NCBI GenBank assembly: GCA_022567135.1
Contig: JADFHP010000007.1
Coordinates: 1-42,437, forward strand
Direction: 5' to 3'
Length of the DNA stretch: 42,437 bases
Source: Chloroflexota bacterium
GTDB lineage: Bacteria; Chloroflexota; Dehalococcoidia; Lucifugimonadales; Lucifugimonadaceae
Part shown: in pieces, positions 31,575 through 40,908 of the stretch
Layout: the number at the start of each line of letters is the position of its first letter
How positions within the stretch are numbered: position 1 is the first letter of the stretch
Notes under the pieces: generated by a model
The model's database searches: none
Told to the model about the DNA's origin: nothing
Seen by the model: only the letters and a program-made list of their open reading frames with translations
Translations under genes and position numbers: made by a program

Positions 31575-32324
31575 CTAACCCACGATAACCAGGTGGACCT
31601 CAACCGGCCCGTGGACTCCGATGACCAGGTTCGCCTCTATGTCCGCGGTGCGGCTCGGCCCGGTGATCAGGTTGATCATGCCCCTGTGGGCGCCCTTCTG
31701 GAAATCGTCATGCGCCAGCAGGAAAAGCTCGTCGAGTGAGGGCAGCACCTGCCCGGCCTCGAGAATGGCGATGTGCATCGGCGGGGTCAGCGATACGAGC
31801 CGCGATACGCCTTGTCGCGGATTAATGACGACCGTTCCGGTCTCCGCGACGGCATAGTCGACGCCGGTGATCCCGACATCCGTATCGAAGGCCCGCTCCC
31901 TCAACTCCAACCGGCGCTCCAGGTCGACCGCGTCATCGTCCGACGGTTCCCGCGTCGCGATCGACACGGCCATGCCTTCGGCGCTGAGCGCCGCATCCAC
32001 CGGCACACGCTCGAACACGTCGTGCGTGGACCGCAGGACGCTCTTCGCGCCGGCGGAGCGGCATATTTCCGTGACGGCCGCCACCGCGTCCTCGGGAGAA
32101 GTCGAGCGGTGGATCACCCAGCCGATCTCTTCCGCGGCGTCCGCCATCTCATCCAGCAGATCGGCACGGCTCGAATCGGCGTGCTCTCTTACAGCGGCCG
32201 CCTGATCACTGACGCCCGACTGGTCCTCGAAAAATGCCGTCGCGTCGTCCGGCTCGATCACGCGCCCGGAAGCTACGCCAAGCGAATCGCGCACCATCTG
32301 CAGAAACTCGTTGCGGTCTGCCAT
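31575..32324 (-). CDS. lutC: LUD-domain protein LutC
   Basis: A 249-residue LUD-domain subunit of the LutABC L-lactate dehydrogenase (iron-sulfur type). The segment GVTGVDYAVAETGTVVINPR is the LUD signature (here read ITGVDYAVAETGTVV), followed by LVSLTPPMHIAILEAGQVLP and the GPSRTADIEANLVIGVHGP end. The start lies 3 bp after the lutB stop. Converges on the PEP-utilizer gene, 20 bp apart. Confidence 0.88.
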   Translation of the reverse strand: MADRNEFLQMVRDSLGVASGRVIEPDDATAFFEDQSGVSDQAAAVREHADSSRADLLDEMADAAEEIGWVIHRSTSPEDAVAAVTEICRSAGAKSVLRSTHDVFERVPVDAALSAEGMAVSIATREPSDDDAVDLERRLELRERAFDTDVGITGVDYAVAETGTVVINPRQGVSRLVSLTPPMHIAILEAGQVLPSLDELFLLAHDDFQKGAHRGMINLITGPSRTADIEANLVIGVHGPVEVHLVIVG

Positions 32325-32327
32325 CGC

Positions 32328-33755
32328 CTATCCCCCGCCCCGCGACCTGAAGCGGGCCCTGAACGGGCGGAAGGCGATGCGGGGGAAGTCACGGGAGCTC
32401 GTCCAGCCGCTGAATGGAGGCGGCAGTCTGCGAAGCCAGCCGCGTCGGGAGATCGGCCACATGCCGGCGCTCGCTATTCGCCCGCCGAGGCCGAACGCGC
32501 TCGCATGGAGCATGCCGAACCGCCATATCTTGAACGAGAGCCGCTCCATCAGCACCGAAGATCTCTCGCCGGGAGCGGCCTTGCCCTCCGCCAGGTCGCT
32601 CCGCAGGCGCAGCAGCAGCGTGGGCAGGTCGATACTGACCGGACAGACCTCCCGGCAGGCGCCGCACAGGGTGGATGCGAACGGCAGGTCCTTCGCCCGC
32701 TTCTTTCCGGACATCACCGGCGTGATCACAGCCCCTATCGGCCCGGGGTAGACCCAGCCGTAGGCATGGCCGCCCGCCTTCCGATAGACAGGACAGGCGT
32801 TCAGGCAGGCGCCGCAGCGGATGCATAGCAGGGCCTCCCGCAGCTGAGGGTCCTTCAACAGATTCTCGCGTCCGTTGTTCACGATCACGAGGTGAAACTC
32901 GTCCGGGCCATCTTCCTCGGGCGCCTTGCGTGGACCGTTTACTATCGTCACGTACGAGGAGATTCGCTGGCCCGTCGCCGACCGGATCAATATCCGGAGC
33001 ATGGTCGAGAGGTCTTGCATGGAGGGGATCACCTTCTCCATGCCCATGATCGCAACGTGGACCCTGGGAGCCGACGTCACCATGCGGCCGTTGCCCTCGT
33101 TGGTCACCAGGGCTATGCTGCCGGTCTCCGCCACCGCGAAGTTGACGCCCGAGACACCCATCTCCGCCGTCCGGAACTCCTCACGCAGGAGGCGGCGCGC
33201 TGTCTTCGTCAGGTCCTTCGGGTCCTCTTCGCGCGGCCCGCCGGCGGCCTGCTGGATGAGATCGGATATCTCCTCCCGCGTCTTATGGATGGCCGGGGCG
33301 ATCAGATGGTACGGCGGCTCATTCGCAAGCTGGATAATGTATTCGCCGAGGTCCGTCTCGACCGGCCTGATTCCGGCCTCTTCAAACGCTTCGTTCAGCC
33401 CCATCTCCTCGGAGACCATCGACTTGCTCTTGATGACGGTCTTCACATCGTTGGCGCGGGCGACTCCCATCACATACTCGCTGGCCTCGGCATCGTCATT
33501 AGCGAAGTAGACCTTCCCGCCGTTCGCCACTACCCGCTCTTCGAGCAATTCAAGGTAGTAATCGAGATTACGAATGGTGTGCCACTTGATCGCACGGCCC
33601 TTCACCCGCAGCTCTTCCCAGTTATCGGTAGCCGCCGCGGCTGCTATCCGGCCCTTATGCAGGCCGTCGTAGAGCATCTGCAGGGCCGCCTGCCGGCGAG
33701 GATCCCGCGCGGTCTCCGCAGATCGCTTCTTAAACTCTGCTGACCGGACCCTCAA
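32328..33755 (-). CDS. lutB: LutB-type iron-sulfur LUD protein
   Basis: A 475-residue subunit with an N-terminal LUD domain (GVSGVNFAVAETGSIALVTN) and two ferredoxin-type 4Fe-4S motifs, CIRCGACLNACPVY and CGACREVCP. The segment RVHVAIMGMEKVIPSMQDLS is typical. It passes electrons in the lactate oxidation complex. The start is TTG 33755, overlapping the lutA TGA in TTGA, with AGGAG about 8 nt upstream. Confidence 0.92.
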   Translation of the reverse strand: MRVRSAEFKKRSAETARDPRRQAALQMLYDGLHKGRIAAAAATDNWEELRVKGRAIKWHTIRNLDYYLELLEERVVANGGKVYFANDDAEASEYVMGVARANDVKTVIKSKSMVSEEMGLNEAFEEAGIRPVETDLGEYIIQLANEPPYHLIAPAIHKTREEISDLIQQAAGGPREEDPKDLTKTARRLLREEFRTAEMGVSGVNFAVAETGSIALVTNEGNGRMVTSAPRVHVAIMGMEKVIPSMQDLSTMLRILIRSATGQRISSYVTIVNGPRKAPEEDGPDEFHLVIVNNGRENLLKDPQLREALLCIRCGACLNACPVYRKAGGHAYGWVYPGPIGAVITPVMSGKKRAKDLPFASTLCGACREVCPVSIDLPTLLLRLRSDLAEGKAAPGERSSVLMERLSFKIWRFGMLHASAFGLGGRIASAGMWPISRRGWLRRLPPPFSGWTSSRDFPRIAFRPFRARFRSRGGG

Positions 33756-34519
33756 ACGCGCGACTCCTGTTCGGCAGTCGCCCGGTCAAGAAGTTGTGCA
33801 ATGTGCACCGGCTGAATCGAATCGCCGCGGCGCCTGATTCCGCCCTCCATGTGCATCAGGCATGTCGCGTCAGACGCAACGAGCATGTCTGCGCCCGTCG
33901 CGGCGGCGTTGTCCAGCTTGTCGTTCAACATGGCGGTCGATAGTTCGGGGAATTTAACGGCGAACGTGCCCCCGAAGCCACAGCATACTTCTGCCTGCTC
34001 CATCTCCCGCATTTCGAGCCCCTCGATGGACCCGAGCAGCGACTTCGGCTGCACATCGACGCCCAGCTCACGCAACAGGTGGCAGCACTGGTGGTACGTG
34101 GCCGATCCATCCAGGGAGGCGGCCAGGTCCGGCCGCTTGAGGACGTCCACGAGATACTCGGAGAACTCGTAAAGCCGCTCGCCGATGGCCTTGGCTTTCT
34201 GGAGCAACTCCGGGTCATCTCGGAAGAGCTCACCATAGAGATTTCGCACCATCGCGGCGCACGAGCCGGACGGCACGACGATGGGGTCGGCACCCTCGAA
34301 CACCTCCAGAAAACGCTCCGCCACGGCGCGCGCTTCATCGGTAAACCCGGCGTTGAACGCGGGCTGTCCGCAACAGGTCTGCGCGGCAGGAAAATCGACG
34401 CCGATGCCCTGGCGTCCCAGGACGTTGACCACGCTCTCACCAACCTCAGGGTAGAACTGGTCCACCACGCATGTGACAAAGAGGGTTACGCGCACCGGGG
34501 GCTCATGAGAGTCAGGCAT
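33752..34519 (-). CDS. lutA: LutA-type (Fe-S)-binding oxidoreductase
   Basis: A 255-residue protein with two CCG domains, which bind Fe-S clusters as in heterodisulfide reductase B and glycolate oxidase GlcF. CCG motif 1 is TCCGQPAFNAG, and motif 2 is EVCCGFGGTFAVKFPELS; paired cysteines TCVVDQF and YHQCCHLLRELGV are present. With lutB and lutC it makes the L-lactate-oxidising complex LutABC. It heads the three-gene unit and is divergent from lhgO. Confidence 0.91.
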   Translation of the reverse strand: MPDSHEPPVRVTLFVTCVVDQFYPEVGESVVNVLGRQGIGVDFPAAQTCCGQPAFNAGFTDEARAVAERFLEVFEGADPIVVPSGSCAAMVRNLYGELFRDDPELLQKAKAIGERLYEFSEYLVDVLKRPDLAASLDGSATYHQCCHLLRELGVDVQPKSLLGSIEGLEMREMEQAEVCCGFGGTFAVKFPELSTAMLNDKLDNAAATGADMLVASDATCLMHMEGGIRRRGDSIQPVHIAQLLDRATAEQESRV

Positions 34520-34657
34520 GCGGGAAACGTTACCAGAGCCCGAGGCTCGCCAGCACCCGGCCCACCCGAATTTGCAGCTCGATTTCGCGGTCGCCCTGTC
34601 CGCGGTATGCTAGCGTTTTCTCGTACGACAACGCCCTACCGGCATGGAGACCTGTAC

Positions 34658-35872
34658 TTGCCAGACGCCACCTACGATGTCGCGGTAATCGGAGCGGGCA
34701 TCATCGGCCTCTCCACCGCGATGCACCTCCTCGAGAGGCACCCCGGGCTATCCGTCGGAATCATCGAGAAAAACGACGAGATAGCGACCCAGCAGACCGG
34801 CCACAACAGCGGAGTGATCCACTCCGGCATCTACTACCCGCCGGGCTCGTTCAAAGCCCGCTTCTGCGTCGAAGGCCGCGAGTCGATGAGCCGGTTCTGC
34901 CAGGAAAACGGGATCGACTATAAGCCGATCGGCAAAGTCATAATCGCGACCGCCGAAGATCAGTTTCCGCGCCTCGAATTGCTTCACGAGCGAGGTACCG
35001 CGAACGGCGTTCCGGACCTTCAACTGATCGACGCCGACAGGCTGCATGAGATCGAGCCGCATGTGAAGGCCCTCAGGGCGTTATGGGCCCCGCACACAGG
35101 GATCGTCAACTATCGCGACGTATCGGCGGCGTACCTGCGACGGGTGGAAGATACCGGAGGAGAACTCAGGCTCGGCTCGCCTGTCCGCGCCTTCCACAGG
35201 AGTTCGGACAGCCTCGTGATCGAGACGGCCACCGGAGAGTTTGCAGCACGCAACGTGGTCAACTGCGCCGGACTCCACTCAGACCGGATCGCGTTGATGA
35301 TGGGCGTCAACCCCGGCGTGAAAATCCTCCCCTTTCGCGGCGAGTACTACACCCTGAAAAAGGAGAGCGAAAAGCTGGTCAAGGGCCTGATCTACCCCGT
35401 GCCTGACCCCGATCTCCCGTTCCTCGGCGTCCACTTCACCCACAATGTGAAGGGCTATGTTGAGGCCGGACCCAACGCCGTCCTGGCCACCGCACGCGAG
35501 GGCTACCGAAAGCGCGACTTCAGCCCTCGGGACTTCGTTGACACCGTCTGGTACCGCGGATTCTGGAAGATGGCCGCGAGCGAATGGAAAACCGGCTTCA
35601 GCGAGATGAACCGCTCGTTCCGCAAGGGCGTGTTCGTGAAAGACCTGCAGAAGATGATCCCCGAGATCACCGCGAGTGACCTCGGCGAGGGTGGATCTGG
35701 CGTGCGGGCACAGGCGGTCGATCGTTCCGGACGCCTCCTGGACGACTTCGTGATCGAGCAGACCGAAAACGCCGTTCACGTGCTGAACGCGCCATCGCCG
35801 GGCGCCACAGCATCGCTCGTCATCGGCCGCCACATCACAGACTTGGCGGAGCAGGCCTTCTCGCTCAACTGA
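34658..35872 (+). CDS. lhgO: L-2-hydroxyglutarate oxidase LhgO-like FAD enzyme
   Basis: A 404-residue DAO-family flavoprotein. The FAD Rossmann motif is DVAVIGAGIIGLSTAMHLLE (about 6-25). The family-specific GHNSGVIHSGIYYPPGSFKA and FCQENGIDYKPIGKVIIA match LhgO/L2HGDH, which oxidises L-2-hydroxyglutarate. The C-terminus has HVLNAPSPGATASLVIGRHI. The start is TTG 34658, with GGAGA upstream; the longer frame to 34079 is antisense to lutA. The specific substrate is inferred from family motifs only. Confidence 0.9.
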   Translation: MPDATYDVAVIGAGIIGLSTAMHLLERHPGLSVGIIEKNDEIATQQTGHNSGVIHSGIYYPPGSFKARFCVEGRESMSRFCQENGIDYKPIGKVIIATAEDQFPRLELLHERGTANGVPDLQLIDADRLHEIEPHVKALRALWAPHTGIVNYRDVSAAYLRRVEDTGGELRLGSPVRAFHRSSDSLVIETATGEFAARNVVNCAGLHSDRIALMMGVNPGVKILPFRGEYYTLKKESEKLVKGLIYPVPDPDLPFLGVHFTHNVKGYVEAGPNAVLATAREGYRKRDFSPRDFVDTVWYRGFWKMAASEWKTGFSEMNRSFRKGVFVKDLQKMIPEITASDLGEGGSGVRAQAVDRSGRLLDDFVIEQTENAVHVLNAPSPGATASLVIGRHITDLAEQAFSLN

Positions 35873-35946
35873 GCTCTCAACCGGTCGGCGACTAAACTGG
35901 CCCTCGCAATAGTCGGCAAATTAGAGCCGTAATGAGGGAGACTGCG

Positions 35947-37110
35947 TTGAGCGAAAACTACGATTTGGTACTGGCCGGCGGGCACGTCATTGACCCCGCA
36001 AACGATCTGAATGGGCCGGCAGACGTGGCGGTGGCCAACGGAACCATCGCCGCCGTCAGCCCAGGGCTCTCAACCGCCGGTGCGGCGAAAGTCGTCAACG
36101 TCTCGGGCCTCTACGTCACGCCCGGTCTGATCGACATCCACTCCCACCACTTCGGATACTCTGGCTGGACCTTCCCCGACGAATATGCCTTTCCCAACGG
36201 CACGACGACTGTGGTCGACGCCGGCGGCGCCGGCTACAAGAACTTCGAGCAGTTCAAGACCGAGATAATCGACAGAGCCCGCGTCCGGCTGCTGGCGCTC
36301 CTGAACATCGTAGGCGGAGGAATGCTGGGCGCGATCGAACAGGACGTGTCCGAGATGCAGCCAGAGCCCTGCGCCGATCGCATCGCGGAATACCCCGACA
36401 TCCTGGTGGGGATCAAGGCGGCTCACCACAAATACGGATGGGAGTCTGTGGATGGCGCCGTAGCGGCCGGCGACATGTGCGGAAAGTTTGTAATGGTCGA
36501 CTTCCAGCCACGCCCCGAGCGCACGTACCGGGAGTTGATCCTTGAGCGGATGCGCCCCGGAGACGTTCACACACACATGTACGGCCAGCACATCGAACAG
36601 CTCGACGCCGGCAAAAAAGTCCAGGACTACATGTGGGAGGCGCGCGAAAAGGGGATTCTCTTCGACGTCGGCCATGGCGGCGGGAGCTTCTGGTTCCGCG
36701 TAGTCGGGCCGTGCATGGAGCAGGGCTGGCGGCCGGACACGATAAGCACGGATGCCCACAAAGGAAGCCTCTTCCTGCCGAGGGCCACGATGCCGATAAC
36801 GATGTCGAAGCTGGTGAGCTTCGGTATGTCGTTCGAAGAGGCGGTTCGGCGATCTACTATCGAACCCGCGAAGGTGATCAACCGCCCTGAGCTGGGCTCT
36901 CTTTCCGCGGGCGCGGAGGCGGATATCGCCGTTCTTGAACTCGAAGAGGGTGACTTCGGATTCGTGGACTCGGGCCTCGCCGCGATGCGGGGGAACCGGC
37001 GCCTGACGGCGCACCTGACGGTAAGGGCCGGGGAGATCGTGTGGGATCTCAACGGGATCTCGCGGCCCGATTGGACGACTCAGGGCGACTATGTTCGGAT
37101 CGACAACTGA
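35947..37110 (+). CDS. Amidohydrolase/deacetylase-family metallohydrolase
   Basis: A 387-residue amidohydrolase of the dihydroorotase-like superfamily, EF_0837/AHA_3915-type. The opening YDLVLAGGHVIDPANDLNGP, metal motif PGLIDIHSHHFGYSG, carbamate-Lys area (IKAAHHKYGWES), VHTHMYGQHIE, FDVGHGGGSFW and STDAHKGSL fit. TTG 35947 is preferred because GGGAG lies 6 nt upstream; ATG 35932 has no clear site. Substrates in this group are N-acyl or cyclic amides; the true one is unknown. Confidence 0.87.
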   Translation: MSENYDLVLAGGHVIDPANDLNGPADVAVANGTIAAVSPGLSTAGAAKVVNVSGLYVTPGLIDIHSHHFGYSGWTFPDEYAFPNGTTTVVDAGGAGYKNFEQFKTEIIDRARVRLLALLNIVGGGMLGAIEQDVSEMQPEPCADRIAEYPDILVGIKAAHHKYGWESVDGAVAAGDMCGKFVMVDFQPRPERTYRELILERMRPGDVHTHMYGQHIEQLDAGKKVQDYMWEAREKGILFDVGHGGGSFWFRVVGPCMEQGWRPDTISTDAHKGSLFLPRATMPITMSKLVSFGMSFEEAVRRSTIEPAKVINRPELGSLSAGAEADIAVLELEEGDFGFVDSGLAAMRGNRRLTAHLTVRAGEIVWDLNGISRPDWTTQGDYVRIDN

Positions 37111-37373
37111 GCGATAGCCCCCAGGCTTCGCGAACCTTCCGGCTCACCGGTGCGGGCCTTTACGAATTCTCCGCTGTGGTGCTGGCGCTTAGGCTCAATA
37201 GGTAATGGCCTCCGAGACGCCTGGCCGGGGCGCCGGGTCGCGTGGGCGCCTCATGAGATGACGCTTAATACCCATTTCTCAATACTGCAAACAGCCCGGA
37301 ACCATGGGTACTATCCCCGAATATGTACATCGCTCGCCGGAATAACCTGATTTCGGAGAGGTTTTCGCCATAC

Positions 37374-39320
37374 ATGAATTCTTTGACCAGGCTACCCTTT
37401 TTTGCAGGCGCCAGCGATTCGTTTAGCGAGCCCGTGGTGGCCCTGAACGTTCGCACGAGCGCGGCCGCCGAATGGACATGGGTAATCGGACGCCTCGTGC
37501 TCATCGTCGCCGCATTTGCCGGCGCGATTGCCTTCCTCTCGGGCACTTCCGCTTTCGGACTCATCCTCGGTCTCATCGGCGGCGTGCTGATCGCCGACCT
37601 GGGAATCGGCTGGCTTCTCTACTCGGGCAGGGTCAGAAAAGCGTTCGTCGCGGGTCTTGCCCTGGACACGATCACGGTCCTGGTGGGATGGGCCATCGCT
37701 ACCCGGCTGCTGGCAGGCACCGAGAACACGAACGACATATATCTGATTCTCTTCCCGATCCTCATCGCCAGCGTTGCCCGGCTTGGCTGGCCGCTTGGCG
37801 CAGCTCAGGCCGCTCTCTTCATCGTGTGGGTCGCAGGGGTGAACGTCATCTTCCTTGACTCATCAGACTACGCGATACAGCAGCAGCCGCTGCGCATCTT
37901 TTTCATGGTGGCCACTGTGCTCCTCGCGATCTGGTTGATCGCGCAGATCAGGCGGGAGCGGGAACGGGCGGAGAGCAAGTGGCGGGAGTCTGAGGCACTT
38001 GCCGGCCTGGGCCGGATCATCAGTTCGTCTCCTGACATCGATGAGGTATACCACCGCTTCGCGGACGCGGTGAAAGACCTCATACCCTTCGATCGTCTCA
38101 GTGTCTCGACCATCTCCGAGCAGCAAGGAGCGATGACACTACGATACGTTCAGGGCGAGGAGTTCAGCGAACGCGAGAAGGGTGTCAGCAACCTCCTTGA
38201 AGTCTCCCTGACGGGATATGCGCTGCAGGCGAAGCGGCCTATCAGGGTGGGCGTGGGTTCACAGGACCAGTTTGACCTCAAGATCGAAAACGGGCCCAAC
38301 GGCGGGGCCCGCTTCCGGTCGTCTCTGTGCGCGCCTGTGGTCGCCGATGGCCGTGCCATCGGCACCATCACGCTGCACGCCTACAAGGCCGGGTCGTACG
38401 GCGAGAACCACGAATATTACCTGCTCCGAGTTGCCGACCAGATCTCGGGCGCGCTCGCAACAGAGCTTAGCCATGCCCGTGAGATGGGCCTCATCGAGGC
38501 GCACGGCGAACTTGAGGCACAGAACCGAGAACTTGAACGAGTCAACGAGGAGAAGACCAAGTTTCTCTCAACCGTCTCTCATGAGCTGAAGACCCCGCTG
38601 ACAAGCATGCTCGCTTTCGCCGACATCTTGAAGCGGAACAAGAATCGCCACCTATCGGAGCTGGAGTTAGAGCACCTGACGGTCATTCAACGCAACGGCA
38701 ACCGCTTGAGCATCTTGATAGACGATCTCGTGGATATCGCCAAGTTCGATGCCGGTACGCTGCACATTTCGATGAACGAGTTCGACATCCGGGATTTGCT
38801 CGACGATATTGTGAAAAGCTTCGAGCCGATCATAGAAGGCAAAATGCAAGAATTACATCTCATCGCGCCGGAAGGTCCTATCGTGATAAATGGCGACCAG
38901 GCCCGGCTTGCGCAGGTGATCACCAATCTGATTAGCAACGCCTCCAAGTACTCACCGGAAAACACCGCGGTCGTCGTCGAGGCAAATGTCGCCGGAAACC
39001 GCCTGGGAATCTCGGTCAGCGACAGCGGTTTTGGCATCTCGGATGAGGACCAGGACAAACTGTTCATGCCGTTCTTCCGGGCCGAGCGGGACGTGGCAAG
39101 CGCGACACCAGGCACGGGCCTCGGCCTGGCCATCAGCCGGTCCATCGTGGAGTTGCACGATGGCGAGATCAACGTCGAAAGCGAACTCGGGGCAGGCAGC
39201 ACGTTCTGGATCTCCATTCCAGGCGTCGTCACAGACGAATCCGACGATGACATGTCGGACGAAATCGGCGAGCCGCCATCCTCAGACGACTCGGGCTACA
39301 CCGCACGCGAAGCCGCCTGA
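37374..39320 (+). CDS. Sensor histidine kinase with membrane domain and GAF domain (orphan)
   Basis: A 648-residue kinase. Five or six membrane segments lie at the N-terminus (for example VLIVAAFAGAIAFL, LGLIGGVLIADLGIGWLLYS, FFMVATVLLAIWLIAQI). A GAF domain follows (GLGRIISSSPDIDEVYHRFA to LLRVADQISGALA), then a short coiled coil, HisKA with the phospho-His in FLSTVSHELKTPLTS, and HATPase_c (LAQVITNLISNASKYS, DSGFGISDEDQDKLF, GTGLGLAISRSIVELH). The tail is acidic. ATG 37374 has GGAGAGG about 12 nt upstream; ATG 37323 is also possible, with a TACTAT at 37309. No response regulator is adjacent. Confidence 0.9.
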   Translation: MNSLTRLPFFAGASDSFSEPVVALNVRTSAAAEWTWVIGRLVLIVAAFAGAIAFLSGTSAFGLILGLIGGVLIADLGIGWLLYSGRVRKAFVAGLALDTITVLVGWAIATRLLAGTENTNDIYLILFPILIASVARLGWPLGAAQAALFIVWVAGVNVIFLDSSDYAIQQQPLRIFFMVATVLLAIWLIAQIRRERERAESKWRESEALAGLGRIISSSPDIDEVYHRFADAVKDLIPFDRLSVSTISEQQGAMTLRYVQGEEFSEREKGVSNLLEVSLTGYALQAKRPIRVGVGSQDQFDLKIENGPNGGARFRSSLCAPVVADGRAIGTITLHAYKAGSYGENHEYYLLRVADQISGALATELSHAREMGLIEAHGELEAQNRELERVNEEKTKFLSTVSHELKTPLTSMLAFADILKRNKNRHLSELELEHLTVIQRNGNRLSILIDDLVDIAKFDAGTLHISMNEFDIRDLLDDIVKSFEPIIEGKMQELHLIAPEGPIVINGDQARLAQVITNLISNASKYSPENTAVVVEANVAGNRLGISVSDSGFGISDEDQDKLFMPFFRAERDVASATPGTGLGLAISRSIVELHDGEINVESELGAGSTFWISIPGVVTDESDDDMSDEIGEPPSSDDSGYTAREAA

Positions 39321-39328
39321 CAGGCTCC

Positions 39329-39362
39329 GCAGACTGCCCCCCTTTTCGCGCTGCGTAGTCTG
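39329..39362 (+). terminator. Weak inverted repeat after the histidine kinase gene
   Basis: CAGACT (39330-39335) and AGTCTG (39357-39362) can pair across a loop that contains a short CCCCCCTTTT run. The stem is only 6 bp and no T-run follows it. Candidate only. Confidence 0.25.
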
Positions 39363-39430
39363 AGTAACAGGCGTTATGGGGATCGCGCCCGGCGGCTTGG
39401 AGCTGAGCGCTATCCGGCTTGAGTGGCGAT

Positions 39431-40018
39431 CTACGTGAACGAGCTTTTGCCCAATCGCCGCGCCTTTATCTCGACTGCGATGTGCCGGGCCATGATCAGG
39501 CCGCCCAGAGCCAGCGCGCCCGACGTCATCTCCCAGTCCCTGAACGCGGCGTAACCGGAAATAGCCAGCGCGGCAAGGCCAATGGCAGCGGCGTGGCCGG
39601 AACTCCTGAATATCGCGAGCGCCGCGAAGCCGAACGCCAGTGCGACAAGGCCCGGCAGCGGAGCCACCGCCACCGCAGCGCCCGTCGCGGACGCCAGCCC
39701 GGCGCCTCCGCCCAGCCGCGGCGCCACCGGCCGCCAATGGCCGATGACCGCGGCGATGCCTGCCAGAAAAGCCAGCTCCTCCGGCAGGCCGATCACCAGC
39801 GCGATAACCACCGGCACAGCGCCCTTGGCCACATCAGCGAGAAAAACGAGGACGCCCAGCCTCTTGTCGATTATCCGAAAAACGTTCGCCGCGCCGGGAT
39901 TCCCCGTGCCGATGGACAGGATATCGACGCCTGCCGACCGCGCCGCCAGCCACGCAAACGGGACGGACCCGGACAGATAGCCGATAACGATCGCGGCCGC
40001 GATCTGCGCCGCTAGCAT
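39431..40018 (-). CDS. PlsY-like glycerol-3-phosphate acyltransferase (tandem copy A)
   Basis: A 195-residue multi-pass membrane protein of the PlsY family, which acylates glycerol-3-phosphate from acyl-phosphate at the membrane. Motif 1 is LSGSVPFAWLAARSAGVDI and continues GTGNPGAANVFRIIDKRLG; ADVAKGAVPVVIA and GHWRPVAPRLGGGAGLA follow. The family motif 2 is usually KGGKGVAT, but here it reads GGGAGLA, without the lysine. GGAG lies 4 nt before the ATG. Paralogue B lies 890 bp upstream on the same strand. The changed motif leaves activity uncertain. Confidence 0.83.
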   Translation of the reverse strand: MLAAQIAAAIVIGYLSGSVPFAWLAARSAGVDILSIGTGNPGAANVFRIIDKRLGVLVFLADVAKGAVPVVIALVIGLPEELAFLAGIAAVIGHWRPVAPRLGGGAGLASATGAAVAVAPLPGLVALAFGFAALAIFRSSGHAAAIGLAALAISGYAAFRDWEMTSGALALGGLIMARHIAVEIKARRLGKSSFT

Positions 40019-40320
40019 CTCGCTCCAGCGGGTGAGCGCGACCGGCGCGGTCGTGGGAACCGATTACTCATGCTGCCGGGAATCTTACGCGATGGGTGGG
40101 AGATGGGAATCTGGACCGTTCCGGACCGGCCGACTGCGGCCCCGGCGTCACGGCGCGCAATTCGCCCTATCCTGGGAACGCGGGCAAATGTGTCCAAAAA
40201 CGGCCCGTCAACTACGAAGGGAAATTCAGAAGCACGCCTGGCCAGCAGCCGATCAACGTGCTCGATCCCGATGCCCTGCTCGGCCCGACCTGACGCTGGG
40301 CCTAACAGGGCGCTCGAAAT
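40019..40320. other. Intergenic region between the PlsY copies
   Basis: About 300 bp. The part next to copy A (up to about 40106) is duplicated upstream of copy B. The rest (40107-40320) shows no gene, RNA or repeat that I can support. Confidence 0.5.
40071..40106. repeat. Upstream repeat of PlsY copy A
   Basis: Thirty-six bases starting TGCTGCCGGGAATC match 40961-40996 at 31 of 36 positions. In both copies the segment begins exactly 53 bp from the PlsY start codon, so the duplication covered the regulatory region also. Confidence 0.8.
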
Positions 40321-40908
40321 TCATGTGGCCGAACTTTTGCCCAGTCGCCGAGTTATTGTCTCGACCGGTCTGTGGCGGGCGACGATTAGCACCGCCAGCA
40401 CCAGCGCGCCCGTCGTCGTCTCCCATTCCATGAACACAGCGTATCCCGAGATGAGCAGCGCGCTCATGCCGATATAAGCCGCATGACCGGAGCTTTTGAA
40501 TATTGCGAGCGCCGGGAAGCCGAACGCCAGGGCACCGAAGACGGGAAGCGGAGCGGTCGCCACTACCGCACCGCTTGCGGCGGCCAGCCCGCCTCCACCG
40601 CCCAGCCGCGGCACCACCGGCCGCCAGTGGCCGGCGATGGCTGCCGCGCCCGCCAGAAAAGCCAGCTCCTTTGGCACGCCGATAGCCAGAGCGATGACTA
40701 CCGGCACGGCGCCCTTCATGACATCGGCCAGGAAAACGAGCACGCCGAGCCGCTTGTCGACCGCGCAAAACACGTTCGCCGTCCCGGGGTTGCCGCTGCC
40801 GACCAATAGGATATTGACGCCCACTGACCGCGCCGCCAGCCAGGCAAACGGAATGGACCCGGACAGATAGCCGATAATCATCGCGGCCGCTAGCTGCTCG
40901 CTTAGCAT
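40321..40908 (-). CDS. PlsY-like glycerol-3-phosphate acyltransferase (tandem copy B)
   Basis: Same length (195 residues) as copy A and clearly homologous along its full length: LSGSIPFAWLAARSVGVNI, GSGNPGTANVFCAVDKRLG, ADVMKGAVPVVIALAIG and GHWRPVVPRLGGGGGLAAAS. Again the GGKGVAT lysine position is changed. The start is ATG 40908, with AGGAG 4 nt upstream, as in copy A; the open frame extends to 41100 without support. Both copies are probably made from separate promoters since each has its own copied upstream segment. Confidence 0.83.
   Translation of the reverse strand: MLSEQLAAAMIIGYLSGSIPFAWLAARSVGVNILLVGSGNPGTANVFCAVDKRLGVLVFLADVMKGAVPVVIALAIGVPKELAFLAGAAAIAGHWRPVVPRLGGGGGLAAASGAVVATAPLPVFGALAFGFPALAIFKSSGHAAYIGMSALLISGYAVFMEWETTTGALVLAVLIVARHRPVETITRRLGKSSAT

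Noticed and set aside
34079-34657. N-terminal extension of the LhgO frame by 193 codons.
   Set aside because: It is antisense to lutA, and the FAD motif begins at the proper distance from TTG 34658.
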